Assembly: GCA_003342815.1 (NCBI GenBank)
Contig: PTEX01000015.1
Span: 5,759,151-5,823,150 of the forward strand
Direction: 5' to 3'
DNA from: Eudromia elegans
Lineage: Eukaryota; Chordata; Aves; Tinamiformes; Tinamidae
DNA: 64,000 bases
Below the pieces are notes generated by a model, which searched no databases, was not told the origin of the DNA, and saw only the letters and a list, made by a program, of their open reading frames with translations. Position 1 is the stretch's first letter. Every line of letters begins with the position of its first letter. Made by a program: the position numbers and the translations under genes. Shown here piece by piece: positions 53,600 through 64,000 of this stretch.

Positions 53600-54734
53600 C
53601 ATCTCTTTCAGACATTATTTCTAACATCCTCTGTTCCGAGGAATGCAATATACTGTTGAAGTGGTAGTAATTTTTAAAACAATTAAATGCAGATATTTGA
53701 AGAAATATATATGCAGATTTTATCATTGACTTTGAGTTGTGGGAAGCTGCAAATACAGCAGAAGTTTTATAATACCCTGCATGTGTGCTGCTAAGTGCCT
53801 GCCATGCCTTTCTCTCTTTTATAAATGCTTTTTTTTTTCCTTTGCTCAGCAATTAAAGTGACTAGGTAATAGGATGGTGAACACATAGTAAAGCTACTTG
53901 GCCTGAAAAATAAAGGTAACAAAATTTATCTGAAAGAGAAAGTAAGTTAATGTTTTTGACAGTTGGAGGAAAGGGCTGTCTTTGAAGTTCAGTTTTGTAA
54001 TATTTTTATCACTCAATTTTCAGGAATTTAATTAAATATTCTGTAAAGATCAAAGGAAGAGCATGACTGTTGATAGATACCACCTTATTGAAGTAAGTGT
54101 TCAGGAATTTCATCTGTATTGTGGAGTTTCGTGTATGTGAGAGGGCTGATCTCTCCTCAGCTGTGCAGGTGAAGGTGTTCTGCCTTCAAGTTTTAGTTTC
54201 TAGAATCAAATGGGATAGTCCTGAGGTGAGAGAGATTAGTCCTACCTGTTGCTGATCAGATGGCAGACTATTACAGAATTTTGATATATGTGTTTCCAAA
54301 GGTAATAATGCTGAAGATTTAGGACACAAGCCTTGTTTCGAAAGGCAATGTGTTTTATTTTTGCCAAGATTTGTAAATGGCCACTGTCCTGTCTTAAGGC
54401 GACATCGTAGTATGTTGCAGCACTCCCAAGGCAGGTCCCTGCTGACTTCTAAACTGGGGCGTTGAAGTCAAGGTAATACTGTTATGTTGTAGAAACAGAG
54501 CTGTGCTAAAGAGTTTGTGGCATTTTATAGCAACCTCTCCAGTGTATTTGAAAGAAATAGATAAAGAGGGTGAGATAAGATGATTGGGTCTGTTTTACCA
54601 GTGAAATTTGGACATGAGAGCCATATAATTGATTTACTTGATCTGGGTTGTTTAGCAGCCTGTTATCCTTCTGTTGAGCCACCAGCTTCATGGCGTGATC
54701 CCAGAAAGCTTAGTGCCTGAACCTGCTGCAGAGC
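53600..54734. other. Intergenic DNA downstream of MRPL53
   Basis: AT-rich sequence without recognisable genes or transposons. If the distal AATAAA at 53909 is used, its beginning would be part of the MRPL53 3' UTR. Confidence 0.6.
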
Positions 54735-54957
54735 TATTTTATTTTATTTTATTTTATTTTATTTTATTTTATTTTATTTTATTTTATTTTATTTTATTTT
54801 ATTTTATTTTATTTTATTTTATTTTATTTNTATTTTATTTTATTTTATTTTATTTTATTTTATTTTATTTTATTTTATTTTATTTTATTTTATTTTATTT
54901 TATTTTATTTTATTTTATATTTTTTTTTACTTTATTTTTTATTTTATTTTATTTTTT
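54735..54957. repeat. Long (ATTTT)n pentanucleotide array with one N
   Basis: An almost perfect TTTTA array from about 54735 to 54918 (some 36 units), with a single N at 54830 where two assembled halves seem to be joined. It then degenerates over some 40 bases. The true length in the genome may differ from the assembled length. The open Leu/Phe/Ile/Tyr frame through it is an artefact. Confidence 0.97.
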
Positions 54958-57900
54958 GAAAGAAGTTCAAATCCTGGCAAGCTAAAAGAGCAGCTTAGAA
55001 AGTGAATCAAATAGAAAATGGGATTTTCAAATGAGAGTTTTTATTCTTTTCCTCCAGTTAAAAAAAAAAAAATCTTATAGCATGACTTTGAGTCCTTATC
55101 TGAAGAAGTCTCACACATAAGATATGAGCAGTTAACTAAATTCACTCTGAGCTGTTCATTCATCAGCATCAAGTTCCGCTCCTGAGTGAGTGATCAAAGG
55201 AAACAGAGCAGTGACCTACTGTTTAGTCCAGGCCGTGGGGATATACAGGGTATTAAGGTCAGGTCAAAGCCAGGCTGCATGAGCAATGACTTTGCACATT
55301 ATTATTCTCTAACTCACAATTTTTCCACCAAAATCATGGCCATTTACCTAAATATAAGAGGACCTGGAGCAAGCCCTCCAAAATATGAGGACTGACACAA
55401 TATCACCGTGTAGGACAAATAGGGTTTCCGATAGCAGATGATGATATTTAGACATTTAGTACCTAGTCACTCAATTTTCTTACACTTGTTTATCATACAA
55501 ACAGCAAATGATGCAGAGGTTCTTGTCAACGTGTAAGGAAGATAATCTTGAAGGAGATTAAAGTGCTATTCAGGTGACAATAGATGGTTGGGGAAGTTGT
55601 ATTTAAAAATATCTGAAATACTATTTTTATAAAAAGACTATGACAATGTCTTCACCAGAGAGGTAAGCACAAACAGCAATGTTACTGAACGTTTTTGTGG
55701 GGAGGTTTGCTTACCAGCTGGTTCATACATGACACTAAAGCGGGAAAACTTGAACAAGCTGAGTAGAGGTATTGGAAATAACCTGTGCTTCTCATACAGA
55801 CAGTGATTGCCATCAGGATCATAGCAGAAAGTCTGGCTAAGAGTGTAGAGCTTGGTGGGATTCCCCTCCCGGTTGGAAAAGAGGGCTCAGGCAGCCGGAC
55901 AGGGTACGGGCTGCACTTCTGTTCCTTCCTGAAGCAGGAGGCAGCCTTCGTTTTCCATCATGCATGCAGCACAGCTATTAGAGATGATTTATGGATGCTC
56001 ATTAGGATATTGTGCCTAGGCACCAAAACAGCCCTAACACAGGTCCGTCTCCTTACACATCCCTTCATCTGGAGAGGTTGCAAAGTACCACAATGTGAGC
56101 CCTCTGTGTTACCATCACAGGAGTAAGAATTGCGTAGCCTCTTTGCAACCTAGAAAAGCTCTTCTGTCCAGCTGGTGCTTTTTCCCCAGTTTTCTCTATG
56201 CGATCACTAAAGTTACAAGATATATCATTAATTATTTTTTATTCCACTCTCTGGAGCTGGAGTCGAAGTAAAGAAACAGCAGGGAGTCCAATTCCTACCT
56301 TAGTGTGAAAACAGAGTGATCCGTTTGTCAAAGGGCAAACACCAATTTGTCATTGTACAGTTCTATACACAGATTCCTAAATTACTTGCTTTTCAATATC
56401 TTTTTCTATGCAAGCTTTAGAGAAAGTGTCTTGCAAACCTACTTGTCAAATAATTTTACAGTAGTTCCTGGAAAGGCAAATTTAAGAAATGGATCATTAA
56501 TTAATTCTTCCCTTCCTTCACATAAGCTAGCTAAATAAGACTGCCCTCTACTACATGTGCACGTGCAACAAGAAAAAGTATCAGAAACTCCCTTGTGACA
56601 GGAGCAGGGGTAAAATGCAGGACACCCCAGTGTAATTCTGACTTCCTTACACATTTTCTCTGCTGCTGGATACATAAGATTAGAACTAGAGAAAGAATGA
56701 AGGACATAAACTCAAATACAATGACACTATCCAGATCTAGAAGAGCAAAATACACGCCTGCCCTGCACAGCTGCCTGAAATGCCAGCGGCCCGGAGTTTC
56801 TTGGAGTTCTTCTGAGCCCTGTTCACGTGCTTAACGTGCTTGGCAGACTCGGTGTGTTGGCAAGGGCATGGGTTGGTTGCAAAGACTGTACGGGGAGGAG
56901 GGCACGAAGCGAGGGCCCGGGGAGCAGGCGGAGGCCCCCCGGGCCATGGAGAGGACACGTGTCCTAAGCACAGCGTGTGCGTGTGACCTCCACATGTCTA
57001 TGTGTGGAGCACTCTCCTGAGAATGAAAAGTGGTGCAATTAGTGTAACTATAACCTAAGCTTTTCCTGGCTGCGTTTTTGTAGTTGTGAAATAATATTGT
57101 TAGTAACAAAACTCTACCTAAAATAATTCAATTAAAACACTTTATACACGCCCCAAATCTAGCTGACTAGTCTGTAATCTGTGATTCTGAATTTCATAAA
57201 CTAGATATTCTCTATTTTCTAAAATATTTCGTTTATCGTTACTTGATATAAATCAGTTTGTGATTCGATTGACTAAAAGTCCTTGTCCTTATATCCTTTT
57301 TTCGTGAGACCACACAGAAAATACAAAGAAGTTGTTTTTATTTGGTTTTATTCATAGAGCTTTGGGCTAGCTTTTGTATACTCTGAGTTTTCTAAAAAGC
57401 CATTTCATGTTACTGTCTTTCTGAAAATCTTCCCTGTGAGTTTTGCCTTTTTGCAAACCCAAGGCCTTTCTACTGCTCAAATTACAGCTATGTACAATTT
57501 GTAACTATCCTAATCTCTTCTTTAACATTTTCATGACTGTGCTGATTATCAATTTCTGAAGGTAAATAAAAAATATTTTCATATTGCTGTGTGGATGATT
57601 ACTATTGAAGGTAGATGCTGCTGCTAAATAAAGAGGATCTCTAAAAGCTTCCAAGATCAGATGCAAGCTCCTATATCTGACACCACTGCGCTGGCACGGA
57701 ATGGAGATTGGGCCGTTTTGCTCTGAATTGGGAAGTCTGGAGCTCCTCGCTGCGGCTTTGGGCCGCGTCGCTCCCGCGTCGCTTGGGGCAGGGTGGAAGC
57801 GGCGGGCGGCACGGGGTAGGACAGTGCGGTACGTTGTGCGCCCGCTGTGCGCGTTTCCCTCCAGGCGCGCTGCGAACGTGCTGACGAGCGTGTGCTGAGC

Positions 57901-60640
57901 GTGGCCGTGCGTTAACTGCACTGCAGTAGCACCGTGTGGCATCAGCTCTGCCCAGGGCTGGACACCGTGCACGTACAACTAGGAGCCAGCCCAGGCGACA
58001 GCCTAAGTAACGAGGTCCAGATCCACCGCAAAGTCCCCTTAGATCCCAGCGCCGAACATTAAACCCATGCCAGGGAGTAAAACAGCTTCATTTTGACTGG
58101 AAAACTGAGATTTATTGTGTAAAATCTATTGGTAAAACCCAGGATATGCCCATCTCTTTTAACTCAGAGGTAATGTAATAGCCATACGTTAGAGAATCTT
58201 GAGTGTATTGACATACAGATGAAAACATGTACTTTCATGTACTGCTTCGTAATCCTTGGTCTAGTGTTGCCCAAGAAATGAGTTCCTGAGTTCACCTGTG
58301 CCAGCTACATGACTGTGTGCAACCATAACGCATGTTTCATCATGTCTGCCCAATGAGGACATGTCTGGGAAGGGAAAACCGCTCTTGTACAATGAGGAAG
58401 CAGAAACAAAGCGATGCTACCTATGCAATTTCTCTCATCCATACCTTGAGGGTGAGTAACTATTATTCATATTATTCCCAGGATTTTTTTTTTCAGCTAG
58501 GTGTGGGCCAAATAGTAAAATTTGGGATCAGAGCTTTCTTAAGAGGTAGCCTCATCTATGAGAACTCTAGCACCTAGAAAAGGTAGAGTACACATACATT
58601 GGAAGGAAGGTGAGATCTTCCCTATTGCACAATAAGGCAAGGCACGATACTATCAGAAGTGGGCATTTGAACAAGCAAAGGTCTAGGGCAAGAGTGGCAC
58701 TGCCTCTGCAACCTGATCAGCGACATGTTGCCGAAGAGGTGGTGCTGCTCGGCCCTGCCCGAGCAACTGGTATTACGACTCCGAAAGGCAAAATGTGGCT
58801 TGGCTTGGCCAAGGCTACGTGAAGAGAAACCTCAAGCTGTGCCAGCCCCAGCTTCCCGGCTCTCCCGTTGGGTGCAGCGTAGCCACGCCACGCACGCTTG
58901 CCCAAAGCAGTGGGGCGAAGGTCTCTCTGCTCTCCTTTGCCTTGTCCCTCTTCTTCAGCACTGGTGATGGAGTGCAGTATCCTCCCTCCCACGAGAGCCA
59001 AGGGCTGGACCGCCTTGGGAAAACATCCTCTCCAACAGGCCCAAGCGGTGCTTGCTTCTCGCTGTGGCTACGTGCCGTCCGTGCAAGCAGGTTTCAAAGG
59101 GAAATGCACAGCTCACGACGTCAGTTTGGTTCTGCTTCTCTTGGGCAGCGAATGTACGGCCCAACCTGGAGAAACAAAACTCCCCTCAGAGCACATCTGT
59201 GTGCGCTGAAACAGTAATATATAACATGGAAATTCAATGTGCTGAAGGAGGATTACATGTATTCGCTACTTCTTTTGGGTACATCCAGGCAGGAGAGGAG
59301 ACTACATACGTGACACTTGGAAAGCCCTGGCCTTAATGCCAACCTTCTATCAGGCAGGAATTGGATTCAAGGGGAAAGATTCCAATGGCTTAAGCATCTC
59401 TAGATATCTAATCTTTTTTATTTTGGCTCCCAGAGTAGGGAAGTACGTTCCCTCATCTTTGAAATGTTAGACCAATATGTACTGTAGTGTCATAGTAAAT
59501 ATACATATATATACATACTTTGTAGCACACGCTGCATGTATCTTACCCAGAGGGACACATCTCTGGTCACACTCAGCAGACTTTCTCTGACATGTAAATA
59601 CCACAGATTTCAGCACTATATTCTGCTCCAAAAAAATTTCAAGATGTGACATTGAAAGACCCCTTCATCACAGGATTAATTTGTAAAGATTTTTGTACAG
59701 ATTTTTGTAAATAAGGAAAGAGATGCTAATATTTTCAGGGAACAAAAAAGAAAAAATAAGATTATCTTTTCTTAAAAAACAGATAATATTATATAATCTT
59801 ATATGAATTTATATGCCTAGCCTTTAAAAATTGCAAAGAAATTGATTTAAACAAAAGGTTTCTAGGAGGATTCTGAAATGGAGCAACCTTCTGCACAGGA
59901 AGATAGATGGATCTCTGCATGCTTCAGATCCAGAAACACTGTCTCACCACTAGATGGAAATAGTGGATTTTTCATCTTCTGTTGCATTATCAGCACCTCT
60001 GTCTGAACACCGTTTGCACATTGTGAGCCACCTGCAGTCAGCACTGCAGAAATGTGCATCAGAAATTCTTTGCTGGCTTAGATAGATTAAAGCCAAGGTT
60101 TCTACCTCTAGTCCCTGCTTTATAGGACTGAAGAAAGGTTCTTTTTGATCTAATTGTTTTTCGATTATCTTTTCTGAAAGCAGCCAGAAAGGAACTATGG
60201 GGCAGACAGCAGACTGGCTCTGCTGACAGGAATTAGGTAGCAAGCATCAGCCTAGTTTAAAATCTACTCCAGAATATTTGGTGCAAGACCAAAATAAAAT
60301 AAAAATAAAAGTGGAAAGAAGTTGAAAGCCCTGTGTTTAAATATGCCTATTTAGTGACAAACCAAAGCAAAAGCAATGTGGCTTGCTGCCTTATGGCAAG
60401 ACGCTGTAGCACTGTTTGCATATGCGAAGAAAACACAGCGTCAGGGAAGTGGAAGATAATTAAAGGCAGCTCAGCAGGGAAGGATGGCTAAATAGAGGGA
60501 TTTTTTAAAAAATAACCTCTTTACCTAAAAATAGCTTTTTATATATATATAAGTGTAGTAATAGTAGTATCTGGTAATAATAATGATACATTAAATATAA
60601 AAGCTTCATATAAACGAAGCTTTGCAGCTGCTGATTCCGT
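54958..60640. other. Intergenic DNA between MRPL53 and FABP5
   Basis: Mostly AT-rich, without a recognisable gene. Two more GC-rich patches lie at about 57690-57890 and 58690-59170, with overlapping open frames on both strands that resemble nothing known. A CTCF-like near match CCACTAGATGGA lies at 59948-59959 on the plus strand, lacking the last C of the core. Enhancers for FABP5 could lie here; none can be shown. Confidence 0.55.
57690..57890. other. Orphan GC-rich patch between MRPL53 and FABP5
   Basis: A CpG-rich patch of about 200 bases in AT-rich DNA, 3 kb upstream of the FABP5 promoter. Frames are open on both strands for compositional reasons; no splice-bounded exon or known protein is seen. 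It may be a regulatory island. Confidence 0.35.
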
Positions 60641-60760
60641 CCAGCCGTGCTACCCCGCCCGCTGCGGCGCGCACCCAGGCGCTCGGCTTCGAGCCCCGCA
60701 CCGGCACGGAGCCCCTGCCGCCTCGGGCGCCCCGACAGCCCTGCGGCTCAGCGGGGACGG

Positions 60761-60840
60761 GGGTGCCGGGGCGGGGGTGAAGGTGCCGGGGCGGGGGCGA
60801 TGGTGCCGGGGCGGGGGCGACGGTGCCGGGGCCGGCCCGG
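60761..60840 (+). repeat. 20-bp-period GC-box minisatellite in the FABP5 promoter
   Basis: Three full units and one partial unit of the form GGTGCCGGGGCGGGGGCGA with an exact 20-bp period, starting at 60761, 60781, 60801 and 60821. The first three units each hold a GGGGCGGGG GC box of the SP/KLF type. The array ends about 40 bp upstream of the TATA box. The antisense strand is open across it, giving a spurious Pro/Arg-rich frame. Confidence 0.9.
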
Positions 60841-60843
60841 TGT

Positions 60844-60887
60844 CCATTGGCTCCCGGCGCGGCGCGCGGCGGCGCCGCCGCTATAAA
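60844..60887 (+). promoter_or_regulatory. FABP5 core promoter (inverted CCAAT box and TATA box)
   Basis: CCATTGG at 60844-60850 is an inverted CCAAT box (NF-Y type). TATAAA at 60882-60887 lies 45 bases before the start codon. A start site about 25-30 bases after the TATA box would give a 5' UTR of only about 20 bases, in a CpG-rich setting that extends from about 60650 to 61090. Confidence 0.75.
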
Positions 60888-60931
60888 GGCGGCCCGGGCG
60901 GGGCGCAGCGCGTCCTCCTGCCGCCGCCGCG

Positions 60932-63498
60932 ATGGCCGTGGACGCGTTCCTGGGCAAGTGGTGCCTCGTCTCCAGCGAGGGCTTCGAGGAGTACATGAAG
61001 GAGCTGGGTGAGCGGCGGGGCGGGGCGAGGCCGGGCGGCGGGGCGGCTCTGCCCGAGGTCCGCGGCTGCGTCCTGGGTGTGGGGGGGTTCCGTTCCTCGC
61101 GGGGCTCTGCGCCGCAGAGTGAGATAAGTCAGAGCTGGATGAACTGGAGCTGCCTCCAACACCAAGATGCTGTGATGGGTTTTTATTTTCTATTAATTTA
61201 TTTTTGCCTGTGGGCAGCGCCCTTCTCTGTGAGGGGATGCTCCTCATTTGCTATCTCCACTGCCAGATCACATCATATATTGTAGCCTTGAGTTGCTCTC
61301 GAAAGGACCCCATCAATGCCAGCAGCCTATTCTGACAGCCCAGATTTTGCACTTCCCTGTGAGCATCCTGCCAACAGGTCACAGAAACCTTACAGCATCT
61401 GCATGTAGTTCAGTGAGTCTTGAATTATTCCCTGCGCTTTACTCACTCTGGAGAGCTATGTTAGCCTCTCAAAAGGTGGGCAGCGAGGCCTTGAATCTCC
61501 TTGCAGAGGGAGGAGGGGGGAGCTCGGGTCTCTCATTCTTCACGAGCAGCACGAAAGCCGTCGCCGCACTCGGAGTGTGCAGAGCGCGGCAGCCGCAAGT
61601 GCCCCGTGCGAGAGGGTTGTGCGTGTGCGTTGGGTGAGGGCTGAGGACGCCTTCCAGCACAACGAGCCTCTGGGCAGGCTTTGGGGAGGACGGTGAGGCT
61701 GCAGGTTCATCTCGGTTCATCCCTGCGCCGGTGCCACCCTGCCCACGTCAGGTGAGCCTGGATGAGGCACATGCCCAGGCTGCAGTTTCAAAGCAGGGAT
61801 TATGCACTGCAGCCACTGAGCACCTCCCATGTGTAGGCAGCAAATGAGTGCTTATTGTCTGGGGTTTTTTTAGATATCAATCTTAAACTTTTTTTTTTTT
61901 TTTTGCAATTACAATTTAGGCTACTGAGTTTATCTCAAGTCACACTTCAGAAGCCAGTCCTTTATCACATCTCACCCTTACTGACTACTTACATAAAGCT
62001 CTACCTCTGATCCTAGAGAGATGCACTGCAAGTGAGGTTCTGCAGATTCTGCTCAGTCTGCATAGAGGAATATTTAAGTGAAGAACAGAGTGAAAATTTT
62101 GAATTTTACTCTTTGCAATAATGGGAAAAATGCGCAGTTTGGGAAAAAATATACTGCTCTTGTCTGCTTAGTTGGCTTCCGAGGTGTTACGATGAAATAA
62201 CTCACCGAATGCTTGTGCTGGAAGCCAGCAAAGACAGGGAGAGTTGCCATGACAATAATTTTCATCTCCATCAGAAAACCTGCGTTGAGGAGGGAGGGCT
62301 GGCTTTTGATCTGGGTGCTGTTTTCTCACGTAAAACCCTGATGAAACTGTTCTCTTTGTGCTGTGGCATCAGCCCTTGCCAAAATGCCCTGTCCTCTCCA
62401 GGGCAGCGCCGCATGACAGTGTTTCCAACTGCACCAGCTGCAGGGCACAAATATTCATACTCGGTGGCACTTTCTGCTCCGTTTGATTGCTTGTCTGTTC
62501 CGGGTTCTGTGTTTCCATCAGTGTGCCGGATCCCAGCTTGCTGCCCATATACCTCCTTATTCATCTCCATCTATCAGATCCAAGAGTCAAGCAAAGCACT
62601 TGAGTAGTGCCCAAAGAGGCTAAGCAGGGTGACTCTTCTCTGATGAAGGGTTTGGAAGATCGTCTCTCAAGATGACACTTGCTGGGCTGATTTTTGAGTC
62701 ATGTTGCCAAGGTCCTTGCGTATGTGTGTGCTGGGAACACTCCTGCTGGCAGGAGTGCTGGAGACTCATTCAGAACTCCTTACTTTGCTTGCTTAATTAA
62801 TTCCTTACTTTGGATGTGGGAATGAATTTTTTTTTTTTAAAAAAGCATATTTAAAAGTCTGTGCAGAACTAAGGAGGGGATATCTGGAGTAAGTTCAAGT
62901 AAATACGTCGGTGGATTTGTCTGTCGGCTGAGACTTGTCCACAGAATCTTTAAAGCATTCAGAAGTCCAAGGGAAACTTTAGTTGGGATTTTTTTTTGTT
63001 TATTTTTCTGAATACTGTTTATTTGTTTTAGTAAAAGTTCAGTGCTGAATTGAGACAGCTGCTAGTCCTCTAGAGGGCAAAATAGATTTAGCTTTAGTTT
63101 CCCAAAGAGCCAGACAATAATCCTGCAAAAAAGCTTTTTTTTTTTTTTTTTCTTTTCCCCTCCTTCCTCATCAATGGATAATTAAAAATATCCTCTTTCT
63201 TTGTGGCTCTTGAGCTTTAGTTTTCAGATGTACTCAAGTGTCTAATAAGATGGAAATTAGATGTTTGAATTCTTGCGTTGACCTTGGGTTTAGCTGACTG
63301 TGATATTGTTTCTCTTGCTTTGCAGGTGTGGGTATGGCCATGAGAAAAATGGGAAGTATGGCCAAACCGGATGTTTACATTATTAAGGATGGAGATACAT
63401 TCACTGTAAAAACAGAAAGCACCTTCAAAACTTCACAGTTCAGCTTCAAGCTTGGTGAGAAATTTGAGGAAAATACGTTAGATGGCCGAAAAACTCAG
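60932..63498 (+). CDS. FABP5: Fatty-acid-binding protein, FABP5-like (epidermal type), 5' part: exons 1 and 2
   Basis: Coding exon 1 is 60932-61007 and exon 2 is 63326-63498, the latter 173 bases, the usual size of FABP exon 2. Introns are gctgg|gtgagc to tttgcag|gtg, and cag|gtcagt at the right. Together they give the first 83 of roughly 135 residues; later exons lie beyond the window. DAFLGKWCLVSSEGFEEYM is the FABP family signature (GKW near residue 8). GVGMAMRKMGSMAKPD and KTESTFKTSQFSFKLGEKF follow, closer to FABP5 (KELGVGxAxRKMGxMAKPD) than to PMP2 or FABP4. FABPs form a ten-strand beta barrel in the cytosol that carries long-chain fatty acids, also to nuclear PPARs. The ATG has a good Kozak context (gccgcgATGg). 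A paralogue from the same cluster is the main alternative identity. Confidence 0.9.
61008..63325 (+). other. FABP5 intron 1
   Basis: A 2.3-kb GT-AG intron with T-runs at about 61889-61904 and 63135-63151. Its first part continues the CpG island. A CTCF-like word CCTCTAGAGGGC (63067-63078) differs from the core at one position. No further exon or RNA gene is seen. Confidence 0.8.
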
Positions 63499-64000
63499 GT
63501 CAGTGTACAGATGTTCTGCTGAGTAACTTGGTCCTTTGGGGAATTCACAGACAAGGATGATATTTTTAATAACATTTTTGATGTTCATATTAGCAATGCT
63601 TTGTTTGATAGACAGCTGCCACTGCAAGTCTCATTGAAATTGATTTTTTTCCGTATTAAGCAGTCTGCAAAGAGGGAAAATGCTGAAACTAATAATATAA
63701 GACAAGCATTGTGCTCATAAAACTAACAGCCCTGTAAATCCATGTGAAAGGCCAAATGCCAGCTTATTTGAAGCTGATGGAAAAATCCCATTGATGTTTA
63801 ATCAGAGGCAGCCCTACTGTAAACCTTACTGCTCATTCTCTCATATTTGCGTAACAAGAGACTCTAATGAGTGTGCATTTGGATAACTTACACACAAAGC
63901 ATAAATGTGAATTGCAGCCCCTAATCTCCAGCTTTATAAGACAGGGAGCTTCTCCTTGCCCCCAGTAAGGAGAATGTTCATGTCAGAGGAGGTTAAACTC
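63499..64000 (+). other. Start of FABP5 intron 2
   Basis: AT-rich intronic sequence after the donor cag|gtcagt. Nothing resembling FABP exon 3 (the block around the EWDGK motif) is visible before the window ends. Confidence 0.8.

Noticed and set aside
54674..54985. Leu/Phe/Ile/Tyr-rich open frame that looks like a membrane protein
   Set aside because: Translation of the ATTTT array only.
60606..61247. 213-codon open frame antisense to the FABP5 promoter and exon 1
   Set aside because: It runs through the GC-box minisatellite and the FABP5 exon. The Pro/Arg-rich translation is a by-product of composition and of the repeat.
1..64000. CRISPR arrays, operons, phage or other prokaryotic systems
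   Set aside because: Spliced genes, CpG-island promoters and CR1 elements show vertebrate nuclear DNA; no spaced direct-repeat arrays were seen.

Overview
This is vertebrate nuclear DNA, most likely from a bird. It has spliced genes with GT-AG introns, vertebrate-style GC-rich promoters, and low density of interspersed repeats. The only recognisable transposon remnants are CR1-type LINE fragments, including typical CR1 3' tails. The FABP residues read like an avian/sauropsid FABP5. A species cannot be named from the sequence alone. One 184-base N gap lies inside the most GC-rich stretch, and a single N lies in a long ATTTT array; both are usual assembly weak points.

Layout. Positions 1-8340 hold no recognisable exon but contain several GC-rich patches near 2.0, 4.2 and 6.4 kb. 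Positions 8340-9350 are a strong CpG-island promoter, interrupted by the gap and by a 3-bp-based GC-rich tandem repeat. A good splice donor faces left (minus strand) and another faces right. The next gene beyond FABP5 in the conserved vertebrate order (human 8q21.13) is PAG1, transcribed away from FABP5. I therefore infer that this island is the first, non-coding exon of PAG1 and that 1-8340 is its first intron; this is inference only. Positions 9.4-49 kb are a long, mostly AT-rich gene desert with a decayed CR1 copy at about 22.05-23.18 kb, microsatellites and small orphan GC patches.

Two genes can be read with confidence, both on the plus strand. MRPL53 (mitochondrial large-subunit ribosomal protein mL53) is complete in three exons at 49993-50081, 51396-51508 and 53130-53254 (108 residues). 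Its compact TATA-less promoter carries an inverted pair of ZNF143/THAP11-type motifs, an E2F-like site, a YY1-type motif over the start codon, and a perfect CTCF core about 340 bp upstream. FABP5-like (epidermal-type fatty-acid-binding protein) starts at 60932. Exon 1 (60932-61007) and exon 2 (63326-63498) are in the window; the remaining exons lie past the right edge. Its promoter has TATA and inverted CCAAT boxes and a 20-bp-period array of GC boxes.

The two genes have unrelated functions, mitochondrial translation and cytosolic lipid transport. They are neighbours rather than a functional unit. I did not find an undescribed system here. The most interesting points are the placement of MRPL53 next to FABP5 (human MRPL53 is on 2p13), the phased GC-box array at FABP5, the MRPL53 promoter architecture, and the frame-neutral repeat in the putative PAG1 first exon.
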